64,000 bases of DNA from Agriotes lineatus (GCA_940337035.1 CALNHX010001935.1:124001-188000); one strand, 5' to 3'; shown: positions 23,234 through 36,147, counted from the stretch's first letter. Program-made: numbers and translations. Notes: generated by a model not told the origin, from the sequence alone.

Positions 23234-24319
23234 TTACCACTGTGTGACGTCACCTTTATTTTTAATTACAGCTTGAATTCTTTTGGGTAACGTACTTACT
23301 AAGTTTTGACACTCATCTGGAGTGAAAGTATCACAAATATTTTGAAGTTTGTGTTTTAATTTGACTACGTTTCTAGCTGGCTGTATTCGTAATCGTTTTT
23401 TCATTATGTGCCAAAGGGTTTCTATTGGTGACAAGTTGGGACTACTTGCTACCCACTCCAAAAGTGGAATATTATGATCAGAGAGCCATTTTAGAGATTT
23501 TTTTGATGTATGGCAAGCCGCTCCGTCTTGTTGGAACACAAAATTATGATTATTTTGCAATGCATCTGCCATTGTTGGAAGCAACGATTTTCTTAAAATC
23601 TCTAAATATTTATCGGTGTTTACAATTCCATCAATGAAGTGAAGTTTTCCAACACCTTTAGCAGACATTGAACCCCACACCATAACTGAAGTAAGAAATT
23701 TTACTTTCTTTTTCAAACAATCTGAATTGTACTCTTCATTTTTTTGACGAATAACTCTGCTTCGATTGTCCCCAACACAAACTTCAAAATGGGACTCATC
23801 ACTCCAATGGGCACTATTCCATTCATCACTAGTCCAATTAATGTGACATTTAGCCCATTTTAGTCGTTTTTTCTTTTGTTTTAATGTTAGGAGTGGCTTT
23901 TCTTTCGCCTAAAGAAAGTTAGTAAAATTAGTGAAAACTTTTTTTTGGTTTAGTTGGAATAAAATTACCTTGTAAGTTTTAAAACCTAACTTACGGGCTT
24001 CTCTATGGCACGTGGATCTTGAAATACTTCGCCCCACAGCATTGCTCCAGAGAGCAGATAATTCACCGTAGTTCGAACGCCTGTTTTTTCTAATAATCCT
24101 CTTCAAAGCCCGTCTATCAGCATCTGATATTTTGGATTTCGGCACATACCGAGGTTTTGTAGCAATTGTACCGGTTGTTTTATAAACTCGAACAATATTT
24201 CTAACAGTAAACTTTGATAAACTAACTAGATTCCCAATTTCCGCGATTGATTTTCCCTTTTTAAATAAATTGATAACAATTGTGCTGACTTTTTCATTAA
24301 CAACCTCTCCACGAGTCAT
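23234..24319 (-). CDS. Tc1-type transposase with a 60-bp intron
   Basis: Cut-and-paste DNA transposase of the Tc1/mariner superfamily. Exon 1 (23969-24319) starts MTRGEVVNEK and encodes a helix-turn-helix DNA-binding region with a KKGKSIAEIGNLV helix. A GT-AG intron of 60 bp (23909-23968; AAG|GTAATT, CTTTAG|GCG) removes an in-frame stop. Exon 2 (23234-23908) encodes the DDE domain: first Asp in HWSDESHFE, second in FQQDGAACH, Glu in NLSPIETLW, with 34 residues between the last two (DD34E). The spliced product is 341 residues, the normal length for Tc1 transposases, with no stop or frameshift, so the gene looks intact. Terminal inverted repeats were not identified, so mobility is unproven. Confidence 0.85.
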
Positions 24320-24334
24320 TTTTACTAATTGTAC

Positions 24335-27300
24335 GAAACAAAACCAACTCCCTTTTGTTTAGCAAACGCGTAGCCACTTGATTATTTCACATATTCAAAG
24401 GTTCTTAAAGAAACATTATAAAAATTTGTGAAAAGCAAAGAAGTAAAAAAATTCATAATTTTTATTTTTATATTAAAATTAAATTTAACTTTATAAATCT
24501 TGAAATGTAATGACGATTTAAGTTTTTAACGGTTGGTATTTTGTTGAAATAATTGAATTGTAGCATTAACATGTTTTTTTTTCGTGAATTAACAAAATTA
24601 CGTATTTTTTTACAATGGGCCAATTGAGATGGGACGGGGCTCGTATAGTTTCACCTATCCTTAATCATTATCTTACAATTATTCATTACATCAGTAGCGC
24701 TTTTAATGGACTAAAAAGAAAACGATAAAGACCGTGATAAATTGAAAAGATGTAGTAATGGACCGAATAGCAACGATAAAGAAACAATTGTTTGAATATG
24801 ATAGAAAACTGAGATAGAATAAACAGTGGTTTGCAATCAACGTAATTTCTCTTCATATCCTACTCAACAATAAAACATTTTCAAGAAAAGGGACAAAGAT
24901 TTGAAAACGTTGATGCAACTCTATCTGAAAACGGGTCTAAAAGCTTGCACTTTCAATTTCATAGATGTTTATGCTGACCAAGAATGAACATAGAGAAAAT
25001 GAAGACTCTATAATATATCAAAAAGTGAAGCCAACGATACAAACACAGTTTCAAAATATAGAACTTGGTAAGGATACCCACATAAAATAATTGTTGAAAA
25101 AGTTCATAACAACTGTGAATGAAACAACGGTATCGTTGGTAAAGAAAGAGAAGCCTGCAGAAGAACAAGAATTGACTTAAGTAGAAAGAGCTCCATTATA
25201 GAATAAGGCAAGGAATCAGAAAGGCGAAAATGAATAGCACTCACGCAAATGTACACATATAGTAGAGTAGAGTGTAAAAAGAAACACGATGTGTTCAAAC
25301 TACATAAAAAGGCCAATGAAGCTGCGGTATGTAATACGAGATGAAAAGGGGTAGAACAATTCTGAAAAAAAGTAGCCAAATAGAGCCGTTGCTATGTAGA
25401 AGGACTGTTTAAAGATGAGAAGCCGCTGGTCTTGATCGTTCCCCATTGGCCTTTTTTGTAATGGAAAACAAAGTTTTAAAGCAGAAACCATAATTTTGTT
25501 TTCGACTCTTATTTCTTTGCTATTATTATTAATTTTATCACAATAATTTTCAATCGACGCATTGGTTGTAGAATTAATTATAATTTTCGCAATTCTTTCC
25601 TCGCTATATGGTGGAATCTAAAAAAATACTAAATAACCCTTTTCTGCAAGAAATTTTAAAACCAGCTGCAACACAAGATTTCGTTTGCTATAAACATTTA
25701 AAAACTTTATCTTCAAACTGATCAAGTAATTTATTTAATAGAACATAATTATAGAAAACTAAGTTCACTACCGCATTATTTGAATTCATTTCTCACTGTC
25801 CCCATTCTTCACTGCTGTGTCTTTCTGGGTCTGCTGGCGTATTGTTTTCCATACAACGTGGCTGATCATACCATTTTGAATATGTATATTTGTTCTTCTC
25901 TATGTTCTCTTTCTCGAAACTGTCATGCAAGTATCTCCTATTGCTTTTCTCTCATACATTCTTTTTTCAATTTGTTCCTGCCCATTCTTTCTTTTTAAGT
26001 CTTTTTAATGTACAGCTTTATTAATTTTAGCTCCAATTTTGCTCTGGGCTTTTCAATGCAACGTTACTAACCCTACAATGTTAAGGTGTTCTTATCTTTC
26101 TTTATTATTTTTTGTACCTTTCGGAGTCGAAACTGTTATAAATTTCTAGCCTTTTATTCATATATTCTTTTTTCCATTATTTTATTTTGGTTGTTTTTTT
26201 CTCTTTGGACTTCTTTCATGCAACGTTGATAACTATATGGTTTTCTCTTCTTTATTTTTTGTTTCAGTTATTTGCTATAGCGTCAGTCTTCTTGTTGGGT
26301 CTTTCGTATAAAATCCTGATATACCTATTCATTCTATCTAAATTACTATACCAGTTGGTTACCTTCAGTTCTTTAGAAGCGATTAATGCGAACTCGGTTG
26401 GGGACTTCTATTTTTTTCTGGCTTCGTCTACTGTTCGTCGATGTTTTATTTAATTCTTCTCTTTCGCTCTAAGGGATTCCAATTTTCTATCTTGAAAAAG
26501 TACTAAACAGTTTATTGATTGCGCCAGTGCTCCATCTTTCGATACTTCACCGGCTGTCAACACGCTTTATAATCGACTATTAATAAACAATGAATTATTA
26601 TTTTAATACCAAATTATTCAATGCTAATCTTCAAAATCCTTCGGTCATCTCAGCGCCGCTGCCCTCAAGCATATCTCAGCCAGGCCTTTGTGCTACGGTT
26701 CCAACAAGCAATCGAACAATACGCGTTCCGTGATGTTTCAGCCCTCGCTGCAGTTGCAGGTGTCGTCGTCGGTCTTCCCGATTCACACCAGGTAGAAGCG
26801 GGTCCTCCGTGTACCGGTCCAGTTGAACAATAACTGACACAATTGTTTTCTTAGAAATACGTTATTCTTTATAACGTGCTGACCTATTTTGTCTTTGGGT
26901 AGCTCAGTTCACAGCACTCTTGTAATAATGTCTTCAGTTGTGCTGTGTGGTATGCAGTACTTTCTCTTCTTTCAGAATAGTTGTCTTTTCGGTATTAATA
27001 CCCAACGTTAAATATATGTTTGACGTTGAAGCATAATATCTTTTACGATGTCGGTTTTATACCAACATGTTAAGGTTTTCAACTTGGAATGATTAGATAT
27101 AAACAGTCCCGAAATGATGTTGTGCATTTCCACATAATTATACCGGCGTTGACTTTCTTAATTGTGGTGAATTTTACTATATTCAATGCTCTACACTTCT
27201 AATGATGTTAATTTTTTCGTTTTTAGTATAGACTCATACCCGCTGCTGTTTTTGCTCATTCCTTCTTGAGGGCTTTTCCTACTATAATCTATAATCTATA

Positions 27301-27335
27301 GAACAAAATCCTGCAGTTTGACAATTTTTCTTCGT
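24335..27335. other. Unassigned; opposed purine-rich strands
   Basis: About 24720-25480 is purine-rich on the plus strand and 25760-26480 is purine-rich on the minus strand. This strand bias is common in LINE coding regions, but I found no secure motif. At 26640-26833 a GC-richer open frame (LSQAFVLRFQQAIEQYAFRD) differs in composition from its surroundings and is unrecognised. Confidence 0.3.
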
Positions 27336-27339
27336 TTTC

Positions 27340-27740
27340 TTCTTCTTCTACTCCTTAAGTTTATCCTCGTTCGCTCTTAAACATACGCTTCCCTAATACT
27401 TTCCAAGTTGATTGGACGTTTTCCGAAAGCTTCTCAAAGCAACCCATTTTTTTTAATTTCTACAATCTGGTTTCTTTTGCCGAGCTTGATGGTATGATCA
27501 AAATGTACATATTCCCCTACTTGACATGATTCTTGTCTTAGACAAGTACGTATGTAGGCCTATACTTGATGATGCAGCTCTCGCAGCATCACTTTTCGCT
27601 CTTCTATATAACTGCCAATTAAGCTTATGTCGTGTGCATATCGCAAAGGACTGAAATAGATTTTCTAAGAATAATGTAAGGAGTTTCGGTGTTATTAGGT
27701 CTCCTTGTGATACTGTCTTTTATATCTCACGTTTCACCCT
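27340..27740 (-). pseudogene. LINE reverse-transcriptase palm fragment
   Basis: Minus-strand translation shows LRYAHDISLIGSYIEERKVM followed, after stops, by HTIKLGKRNQIVEI. YAHD stands where LINE reverse transcriptases have the catalytic F/YADD, and DISLIG plus the following helix match the usual context. It is decayed, without a full ORF. Confidence 0.55.
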
Positions 27741-30030
27741 CATTAAGTTGAGAACATACTTTGTTTAACTGTATTTTAAATCCATTTGAGTGAATTATTT
27801 CGGGTTCTTTGAGCAGCAACTCTCGTCAGTTTTCCGCTTTTTGTGGCCTCACCTAAGTTTGATATTTGTAGCCCAATTAATTGCATTACTTCTTGTCCAA
27901 TTCTGCTACCTTTGCCAGTCATATACAAAAAATATTAGTGGTTCCCAAACTGATCCTTGAGGAACTTCAGGAAATCTTATTCAGGTAGAACAGTAAAATC
28001 ATATTTTCATTTTGTTCAAGTGTTGGTATGTCACCTAATATTAGAAGAGACAATACAAATACGGCATTGCACGGTACTGTATACTGCAATATACAGCTTT
28101 AAGGGTTGTCAGTTTTAGTTAGAATATGTTGCGATGATTGTGACATTATAATTGCAGCTCTGGCTGCACAGGAGCGTATATTTCAGCAACTCACCTAATA
28201 GGTCTTGTAATATATTCAAATAAAAAAATGACATGTTTTCGGGCAAGCGGGTATCAGAGATCTCGCACTGGAATTCCATTGTTATACTAAAATGCAGGTC
28301 GTTACTAGATCCAATAAGAATATAAAACGCGTATCAGACAATGATCTGTTTCCGGCGGAAACGATAAGGTGTACTCTGTCATTATCAACGGACTCGTCTT
28401 GCCGAAGGACTGGATCGACCCTTCGCCGTTGCGACTTACACTTGTGTGCGTGCATCGACGTTCATTACTTATTCTTCATGGCTTATTGCAGGCTCGCATG
28501 CGAAACTGATCATTAACATTCGGAGCTGCTGGATCCTATGAGAAAGGCCCGCCGTATCAGTAATTTAGAAATGGCAAACATTCGTTCATAATTGCTTCTT
28601 ACACACGAAGTCGCCGAGCTACCGGCTGGAAAATTATGACAATTTGGTGGGACAATCGACATTACAGTGATCTTGCTGTTTAGACTTGTACGTGTGCATT
28701 CTTCAATCCCAGGAAGGGATTTAGAGGTCATTGTGAAATATATGCAACATAACAATGGAGGTGTGGAAGTTGTACAGAACTATTTCAAAATTAGATAAAA
28801 AGTAATTTAAATTTGATGAATATTTGTTTTTTAACAGTTCAATAGAGAATTTAACATCCATAATGCACTGTTAACACCCATTCATAAAAAAATAACAAGA
28901 TATTACATTAATTTGTTCATAAATTTGTATTTTCATTAGATTCAATTCTGATGTTAGATCACAGTTCTATTAAACCTTAAGACTATCTTAAAATAGTTTC
29001 TTAATAATTAGGTCGATTACATGATCTTATTGAAGAACATGGAATGAAAACAACTGAAACTAGAAGTAAAATAATGACCATAAGAAAAGATAAACATAAA
29101 GAAATTATGGAAAAGAAAAGATATTTTACTAGAGTACTATAAGGGATCATGGTATGTGTAAATCGATACCACGCCTTACATTAAAACTTGAGCAATAAAA
29201 CATATAATTTGGAGTAAAAATGTTAATGACTTGTTTACATGTGTATATATAAAACTTAGGATTACTATATCAACCAGTTACTACCTATGTAGTGCTATGA
29301 GCACAACACTACAGTACTATCATAAGTAAATTAGGAGAAATAGATAACTAATTAAATAATAGAATAATGACAGCAAACAAATGTTACTACCACCTACATC
29401 AAACAGTAATCGGAAAAAGTGAGGTGCAAAAGAAAACAAAGACGCATATATAGGGTATTTCAAAAACTAGGTGCCAAACTTAAGGAGGTTACAGGAGAAG
29501 TTGAAACATACAAATTTAGTGCATTGGCCATTTATTTTAAATCCCTTCCCGCTGAGTTACGTCCTTCAAAGGATGGGGTTAAAATTAGATTTCTGTAATT
29601 TTAGTGCAAACTGGAAAAGAGCATTAAAGTGACAATAGGACATATTGGCAGATATGTTCTACCACTAGCAGAAAGGGGTAAAAATTAGTAACCCTAATAA
29701 TGTTTTTATTAGAACGTTTTACTGAACAAGAACTTGATTATTAAAGAATATGTATTGAAACGGTAGTACTTTTGTGTAAAAAGATAAAGCGCATTATATT
29801 AGCGCAAAAATATTAGCTTCACGATAACACTGAACGAGCTAAAAGCTTGTATAATCAAATTATTATCTGATAAAAAGTTCCAATACTCTCCTTAGTTGCG
29901 ATAAGAAAATTAGAGCGCCAAGAACCTAATAAAAAGCTTGAACTACTGTTGGAGGCAGAATGTTACAAAATAGGCAACAATATTTTATTTTGGTCAAAAT
30001 GGACGAAATTTAAGAATTCTATATTTTGGT
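27741..30030. other. Mostly unassigned; one faint LINE trace
   Basis: At 29030-29150 (plus) the translation HGMKTTETRSKIMTIRKDKH resembles the post-catalytic NxxKTKxMxxSK block of LINE reverse transcriptases. The ORF at 28292-28516 and its minus-strand neighbour have no recognisable motif. Nothing else can be supported. Confidence 0.3.
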
Positions 30031-31671
30031 TACAGACTATCCTGAATTTTTGAGCCCGTGCGTGCACGTCATACCATATTGATGACATCATATCCTAGTA
30101 TGCTTATATGAGCCATATACAGTCACTAAAAGTATGTTGTTTGACGCGACTGACGTAAAATTTGACCTGCAAATTTCTAATTTCACATAGGTTGGCAGTG
30201 CTACCAACAATGTGAATATGTAATTTTTTGTCGCCTAGACGATAAAATTGCATTTTAACGTGACGTGAAGGTAGATAAAATACAACTTTAACAGTTAGAA
30301 TTTAATGAATATATTAAATTAAAATTTTAAAGATGAAAGAAAAAACCACAACAGGAAAACTGAAGACTAACATCATATTAATTTACATAAAATGTTATTG
30401 TAAATGTTGACAACTATCAATTAATGTAAAATTAAGTGACCAAACTACCTTATAAAATCAGCACTTTAAAAACTTGAACGATCTGTAGCTTGTGTGAAAT
30501 GAATTGGCGCACTTCAGGTATACGGATTAGGCGTATTTTCCTGTAACCATATATATAATACACATATATTGCTAGTAGGGCCTGGAAACGTCAGAAAACA
30601 TTACGGCGCCGACATAGTCTCACTTAGAGTATAACGCGTCTCGTGCGCATGCGTGAGAATTCGAACTCCGCCTTTAAAAGCGAATTTTAAACTTGACCAC
30701 TTCCCCATTGGCCGGACGACGCCGCCGCCCATGCACACAGCTCACCATTATACATTGAAGAGTTGGTTGTCTGTCTCACTTCCTTGGTTAGTTTCCCACT
30801 CATAGCCGCTAGCAATATAGTAAGTATTAGATATATGCCTGTAACTGATACTTTGATTACTTGCTGTCCTTACTGTATATGTTATTTACCTGTTGAGGCT
30901 ACTTATAATACTCTGCAGGTATTTATGTAATTTTTCGTGCTCAACTTAAAATCAATTAAAAATACAATTTTGCTCGATTTATTTTAATAAAAACATTGTA
31001 TTGAGTACCACATAAAATAAAGAATAAATTGACTATAATAGTAAAATAATTTACATATTTTTACAAAGAATAATAATTGGAATTGAGCAGTATTTTAACA
31101 ACTAAATCAAATAAATCATTTCATTATCATTTTAAAATAACTATGTATATATGTATGTATAATCGATAACCTCGCTTTACGTTGCGGAGTCGAGGCTGGT
31201 GCTTTATGTGCTTGCATCTGGCGGTACAATGCTCAACTTGCCCCGGATTCGAGATACAAAGTTGGAGCGGGCCTTTTGTGCTTGCACAGCAACCATTGTG
31301 TGAGCTGAGTGTGTGTGTGTCATGTTGACCTTGTCACTCTATCTCTCAGGTCTGTAGTTCTAACTAAAATATTAAATTTTATAGACAACACAAATTCAAT
31401 AAAGAAGATCATAAATATAACTTAATACAGACACAAGTTTAGAGAGTGGAAAACAATAAACGCAAGCAGTTAAAAAAAACAATGAGTTAAAAATACAACA
31501 TTAGTATAGTATTAAACAATTACTGGAATAGGACAGATATTTGCAACGTTTCATTCTTTAATATCTAGACACTTCTTCAGGCTAAACATGGATTTACATA
31601 TTATTAATGAATTTAATTTAAAAGAAGCTTTTCCATATTAAGGGGAAAACATTGCTGTTTTAGCGGTTGGT

Positions 31672-33589
31672 TTATTCCGATTCAAATTCAACGTCACTAT
31701 CGTCTGAATCATCCTCGAGGTCGACTATTACAGGTGTTTGATCCTCTCGATCAAAACCAACCTCCCTATGCCACCAATCGACAATAGTTTTATTTGTTTT
31801 TTCTACAGTAGCTTTCCACATATCAGGTGTAACTGTTGGCAGTGCTTTCTGCCACATTTGTAGACATTTTTCCCTGCCATAACCTTCTTCCCCAATGTTT
31901 TTGTTGTAATATTGTTTACAAATTCCCCAAATGTTTTCTATTGGGTTAAATTGGCAGTGGTATGGAGGGAGTCTCAAAACCGTATGTCCATGCTCAAGGG
32001 CCATTTGATCAATAGCATACATTTTTTCAGGCTTATTGCTACAAAGATGTCAAGAATTACTACTATGAAAAAATGTAGTGCTATAAAATGTAAAATAATA
32101 TTTCTAACTAATTCATAAATAATAAGCAAAACTAACCGTGCAACAATTTCCAGTAGGTACATTGAGTTTTAAAGCATTGTCTGGAAATTCTAAATTTCTT
32201 TTTTGCAGCCACAATTTTGTATTTCTGCCTTTTTCCAGGAAGAGTTTGGCAATTTTTCTATTAAACTACTGTGGTAACTCGCATTATCCATAATAATAAT
32301 AGAAGGTTCTTCCAATTTTGGCAATAATCGCTCGCTAAACCACTTTAGAAAATTTTCTTTGTTTATTTCACCATGGTAGTCAGCATCTTTGGTTTTTGAA
32401 GCAAAAATTAATGATGCCTCAGGAATAAAACCTTCACTGCTTCCTGCATGAAGTACTATATATCTATAACAATTCAAGCATGAATTACATAGTTGTTTAC
32501 TACAATTAGTAACTCATTTACCTGCGTCCTTCTGGTTTAATTTTTCGTACGCTTCTTACATCGTCATCTTGCCATGATTTGCAAATTGTTCCATTTTCAA
32601 ACACCCAAGTTTCATCTAAAAATACACATAGGCGCCCACTTTCAGATTGCAAATTTTTCACACACTCTCCCAGAAAACGAACTCTAGATAATGCAATATT
32701 GGGTAATTTCATTAATCATCTGCGAGGGTCATCTTTCTTATAACGAAAACCAATGTTGTGAAGAATTTTTCTCAACGAACTAATTGAGCCATAAAAGATA
32801 TCTTTTTCTCTTAAAACTTGCGAAAGTGTTTTTTGGGTAATGTATTGCTCTAAAAACGGCAAACTTTGTAACAACCCAAAATTCAAATACTTTTTACATT
32901 TTTATCATTAGAGTAACACCAACTTACTATTTTGAACCATGGTGTATACAGCATTACGAATCGCAACCTGATCACTTACAGGTCTGTCTCGGTTTTTTGT
33001 TTTTTTAGGGCTACACAGAAGTTCACCAGATTTGCAGGTCTGCGAAATAGAAGAGACTGTTCGTATGCTTAAATTTAAAGCATTGGCAACTCTCTGTAAC
33101 ACCAAAACATTAGAAAGTTTCGATTAATGTAGTTGGTCATTATATTACGAATTATGATACGATAGAAGAAGGGCAGTTAAGATGGTTAGGGCATGTAATG
33201 AGGATGGTAGAAGATAAGACGGTGAGAAGAATATTTGAAGCACGCACACATATAAAGAAAACGAAAGGAAGGCCGAGAAATTCGTGGAGGGAAGAAGTTA
33301 GGAATGCAGCCTTTAAGGGAGGCATAGAGTACAAAATAGGCAAGAATGGGAACGGAAATGGAGAAAGATACCCAAGACATAATAAAACCCTACCCACTCC
33401 CTGACCATACACCCGCAAGGGTAGAAAGGTCCTAGGATTAAGCAAGTAAGTATATTACAGGTGTAAATTACTTACTTCTCTCATATCAGTTAGCGGTATA
33501 AGTGGACCACCGTTGTCTCTTTCTCGTTCAAAATATCTTATTAAGACGGCAACAAGCTCTTTTGACTTTCTGGGCAAGGCGGTCGACAT
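31672..33589 (-). pseudogene. Intron-containing DDE transposase pseudogene
   Basis: Five exon-like blocks on the minus strand: 33476-33589 (MSTALPRKSKELVAVLIRYF, donor GTAAG), 32928-33093 (helix-turn-helix, RVANALNLSIRTVSSISQTC), about 32522-32868, 32137-32463 and 31672-32038. Catalytic motifs are CVFLDETW, IIIMDNASYH and NPIENIW, which place it in the IS630/Tc1/mariner superfamily. The acidic C-terminus (DLEDDSDDSDVEFESE) is typical of a widespread arthropod lineage annotated as DDE endonuclease. An in-frame TGA after DDPRR (about 32716) and a frameshift near 32215 (the IQN/WLQKRN junction) inactivate it. Exon 2/3 phase also fails to match. The family is secure; exact exon edges are approximate. 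Confidence 0.75.
33150..33440 (+). pseudogene. LINE C-terminal fragment in transposase intron 1
   Basis: The plus-strand frame reads LRWLGHVMRMVEDKTVRRIF then KKTKGRPRNSWREEVRNAA. This is the typical C-terminal end of several insect LINE ORF2 proteins (WxGHxxRM... GRPxxxW). A stop follows at 33402-33404. It lies in the intron between exons 1 and 2 of the minus-strand transposase, on the opposite strand, so it is a later, 5'-truncated insertion. Confidence 0.65.
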
Positions 33590-33772
33590 TTTAGCTTAGA
33601 GTTCACCACCCGTTTCCAGCAGCTAAACTCTTCCGCAAAGTAATTTGTAGCAGTGAAGAAACGACAGTATAACTTGTTCGTAATGTTCGTTATGTAACAA
33701 CGAATTTTTAAAATGCAAAGCTAAACTATATGTCACTGTCAACATCTGTCAAAACCACTATAACAAATATCA

Positions 33773-34030
33773 AGAGATCCAAAAAAAAAACTGATCTTCA
33801 GCGGGCTGTGGAAATTCAACGTATGAATAATATGTTGGTGACACTGTACGTCAGTACGTCAATGTCAAATTCGAGGTTAGCAGGTTAGGATTTGCGTCAC
33901 TTTGTGTCATAACTGACGGAAAACCTAACCTGATAACCTCGAATTTGACATTGAGTTACAGTGTCACCAACATATTATTCATACGTTGAATTTCTACAGC
34001 CCGCTGAGGAACAGCTTTTTTTGGATCTCT
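33773..34030. mobile_element. Long hairpin MITE (fifth copy of the hairpin core)
   Basis: Arms of about 115 bp run from AGAGATCCAAAAAAA to its mirror TTTTTTTGGATCTCT. They include ACGTATGAATAATATGTTGG and the shared core TGTCAAATTCGAGGTTAGCA with its complement, separated by a short loop at about 33903-33913. It is nearly perfectly palindromic, with no ORF. It shares only the core with the MITEs at 7075 and 35756. Confidence 0.75.
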
Positions 34031-34331
34031 CGATAAGTCGTTTTAAAGAGTGACATGTGTACGTATTAACTCCCTGAGCAGAACTTGAAAACACAAAGTA
34101 CCCCGACATTTTATAATTTTTGCTATTGTTCATGGAAATTATGAAATATTAAAACAAAAAAATGTACGGCTTAGCAATATATTAAGCTATATTATTAGCA
34201 AAAGCAATTTTCATCATTGTTTTATTGAAAACAAAAAGTAGTTTTATATTTTTCAAATGTTGGTACCGACAACCTTACTAAAAGGCGGGTTGATGACGTG
34301 CACGCACGGGCTCAAAAATGCAGGTATACTG

Positions 34332-35149
34332 CGTCATCGTTGTACTGGCTCTGCAAATTTTTGGTGTGCCATGGTTTCTATGCAAATTGTTGATACTATG
34401 CAATATGGTTGGTGTTTGTTATAATGCTTAGCAACTTTATAAGTCCTAGAGCCATAAATGCAATTTATTTAGCCATAAATGCCGCTAGCTAGGGTCAATA
34501 AAGAGGATTATGGTTTGAAAATCAAATAAAGACGAATTATTTCAAAAATCCAATGAACAAATTGTATACCGGTATGCAAGAACAACATGGTTAAAATGAA
34601 AACGATCGGAATCGATTCCGCTAAGTATTAAAAAGCATAATTGGAAAAGCATCACCCAGCATTATTAAAACTACTGAGTAAAAACGGGCTTCGTCATGCG
34701 ATTAGGCTTTTTTGAACTAACGCAGTTATAAATATGGTAGTCATAATAGCATACAATACACAATCGCAGAATACTGGACGTATATATCAGCAAAACAAGG
34801 AGTCCACTATTCTTGACAAGTGGAAAGTACAACATAAATCTGAATAATACACGAAGCAAGTGAAATCAATTATATAGAAATGGAGTAAGAAACGATGAAA
34901 TGCAAAAAAAGAATGGGCATAGCAAGGACATCGAAAGAAAACTACTTATTTGCTATCTGTAGGTAAAGAAAATGAACGATGAGAAGCTAAAAAAAAACAT
35001 GAATCGGACAGCAAGAGGAGGAAAAAAGTGATGGGCGAAAGGGATGTGAATGGCACGATTGCGAGATACCTAAGTAAAAAAGATTAAATACATAGAAAGA
35101 AATGAAAGTTATGCATTGGAAAACGTCGAAAGACATTAGAAACCGATTA
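34332..35149. other. Unassigned AT-rich sequence
   Basis: No gene or repeat that I can name. Purine-rich on the plus strand after 34860, possibly LINE-derived. Confidence 0.35.
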
Positions 35150-35296
35150 TACAGTGCTTTCGTAAAGTAGTGGATAAATTCGTTAAAAATTCAAGGAATA
35201 ACTTTTGGGGAAAACGCGGAACTCGTCGAGTTTTATTTTTATTTGCGCATTTTCAAATAAAATAGATACATGCAGCGCGACCCGCGTAGAAGGTAT

Positions 35297-35752
35297 GACG
35301 TCATCCATGTTTTTTCGTTAATGGCAACCCCCTTTATTTATTACGACATTTGAAAGAACACTTTTATTTATGCTAAGCTAATTTTTGTGTAGGTATACGT
35401 AGGTCACATGACCAAAAATTAAGAAAAACAATTTTAAAATTGCAAAATACTAAATTTAATTTTAGGAAGTCTGAGTTTAGGTTTTCATCAATGACAGCGA
35501 TGAATAAAAAACATGTCGGTCGTCTTGGCTACTGTCAGGCAGACAACGGTGCACAAATTGAACATTTAATTTAGTGGTTTTTGAAGTTCATTGCAATTAA
35601 ATTTAGTATTTTGTAATTTTAATTTTCTTCTTTAATTTTTGGTCATGTGACCTACACTCAAAAATCAGCTTGTCGTAATTAAAAAGTGCGTTATTTCAAA
35701 CTCCGTAATAAAAAAGGAGGTTGCTATTTAAACAAACATCGATGACGTCATA
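35297..35752. mobile_element. MITE with ~160-bp inverted ends, ATGACGTCAT termini
   Basis: ATGACGTCATCCATG at the left is mirrored by CATCGATGACGTCAT at the right. GTAGGTCACATGACCAAAAA (about 35399) is mirrored by TTTTTGGTCATGTGACCTA (about 35636), and TACTAAATTTAAT by ATTAAATTTAGTA. No ORF. Its right edge is adjacent to the next MITE. Confidence 0.65.
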
Positions 35753-35755
35753 GCT

Positions 35756-36050
35756 GCCATGGTGTAAATAATACAAGGTGAAACGTTGCCGCAGATGCGC
35801 AGTCGTTCAGAAAGTAGATCATGGTGTAACCATGGATGCTTTCGTATATTATTGCTGGCACTGTCAGTCGATGTCGAATTCGAGGTTAGCAGGTTAGGTT
35901 TTCGTCAGTCCTACACCAACTGACGCAAAACCTAAGCTCGAATTTGACATCGACAGCGTCTTCAACAATACACTTCAGTACTGCCAATCGTGCCATTTGT
36001 GGGCCGCCCACATTCTGCGGAACGTGACACCTTGTATTTTTTACACCATG
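35756..36050. mobile_element. Hairpin MITE, copy 2, 6-bp target duplication
   Basis: It is flanked by ATAGCT at 35750-35755 and 36051-36056. Ends GCCATGGTGTAAATAATACA and the complement of TGTATTTTTTACACCATG match the copy at 7075-7833, as does the whole interior including the TTCGAGGTTAGCAGGTTAGG hairpin. At 295 bp it is an intact, short member of the family. Confidence 0.8.
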
Positions 36051-36147
36051 ATAGCTCCTACGCGGCTCCCTCTGTATGTATAGATGTTAGTAGAACAGGG
36101 CGAGAAACCCCCTCCACTTTTTATTCGATTAAGCCACGCCCCCTTAA

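Larger units (their letters stand above)
30033..34331 (-). mobile_element. 4.3-kb DDE transposon with inverted ends
   Basis: ATTTTTGAGCCCGTGCGTGC, continuing to ACGTCAT, at 30046-30072 is exactly mirrored at 34293-34319. Weaker pairing extends outward (CAG.ctATCCTG / CAGTATACCTG). Between these ends lies the intron-containing transposase pseudogene (31672-33589). The arrangement makes the gene a transposon gene rather than a host gene. A LINE fragment sits in intron 1 and a hairpin MITE (33773-34030) lies near the right end, so the copy was hit by later insertions. Target duplication: TA is possible but not firm. Confidence 0.65.

Noticed and set aside
23160..24440. Terminal inverted repeats for the Tc1-type transposase
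   Set aside because: Similar blocks near 23195 and 24425 (TCAAAAGCAAGG / TGAAAAGCAAAG) are direct, not inverted, so they cannot be the element ends.
25104..26453. Multi-pass membrane protein genes suggested by hydrophobic ORFs
   Set aside because: Hydrophobicity comes from pyrimidine-rich sequence opposite purine-rich LINE-like strands; no start context, splice sites or family motif.
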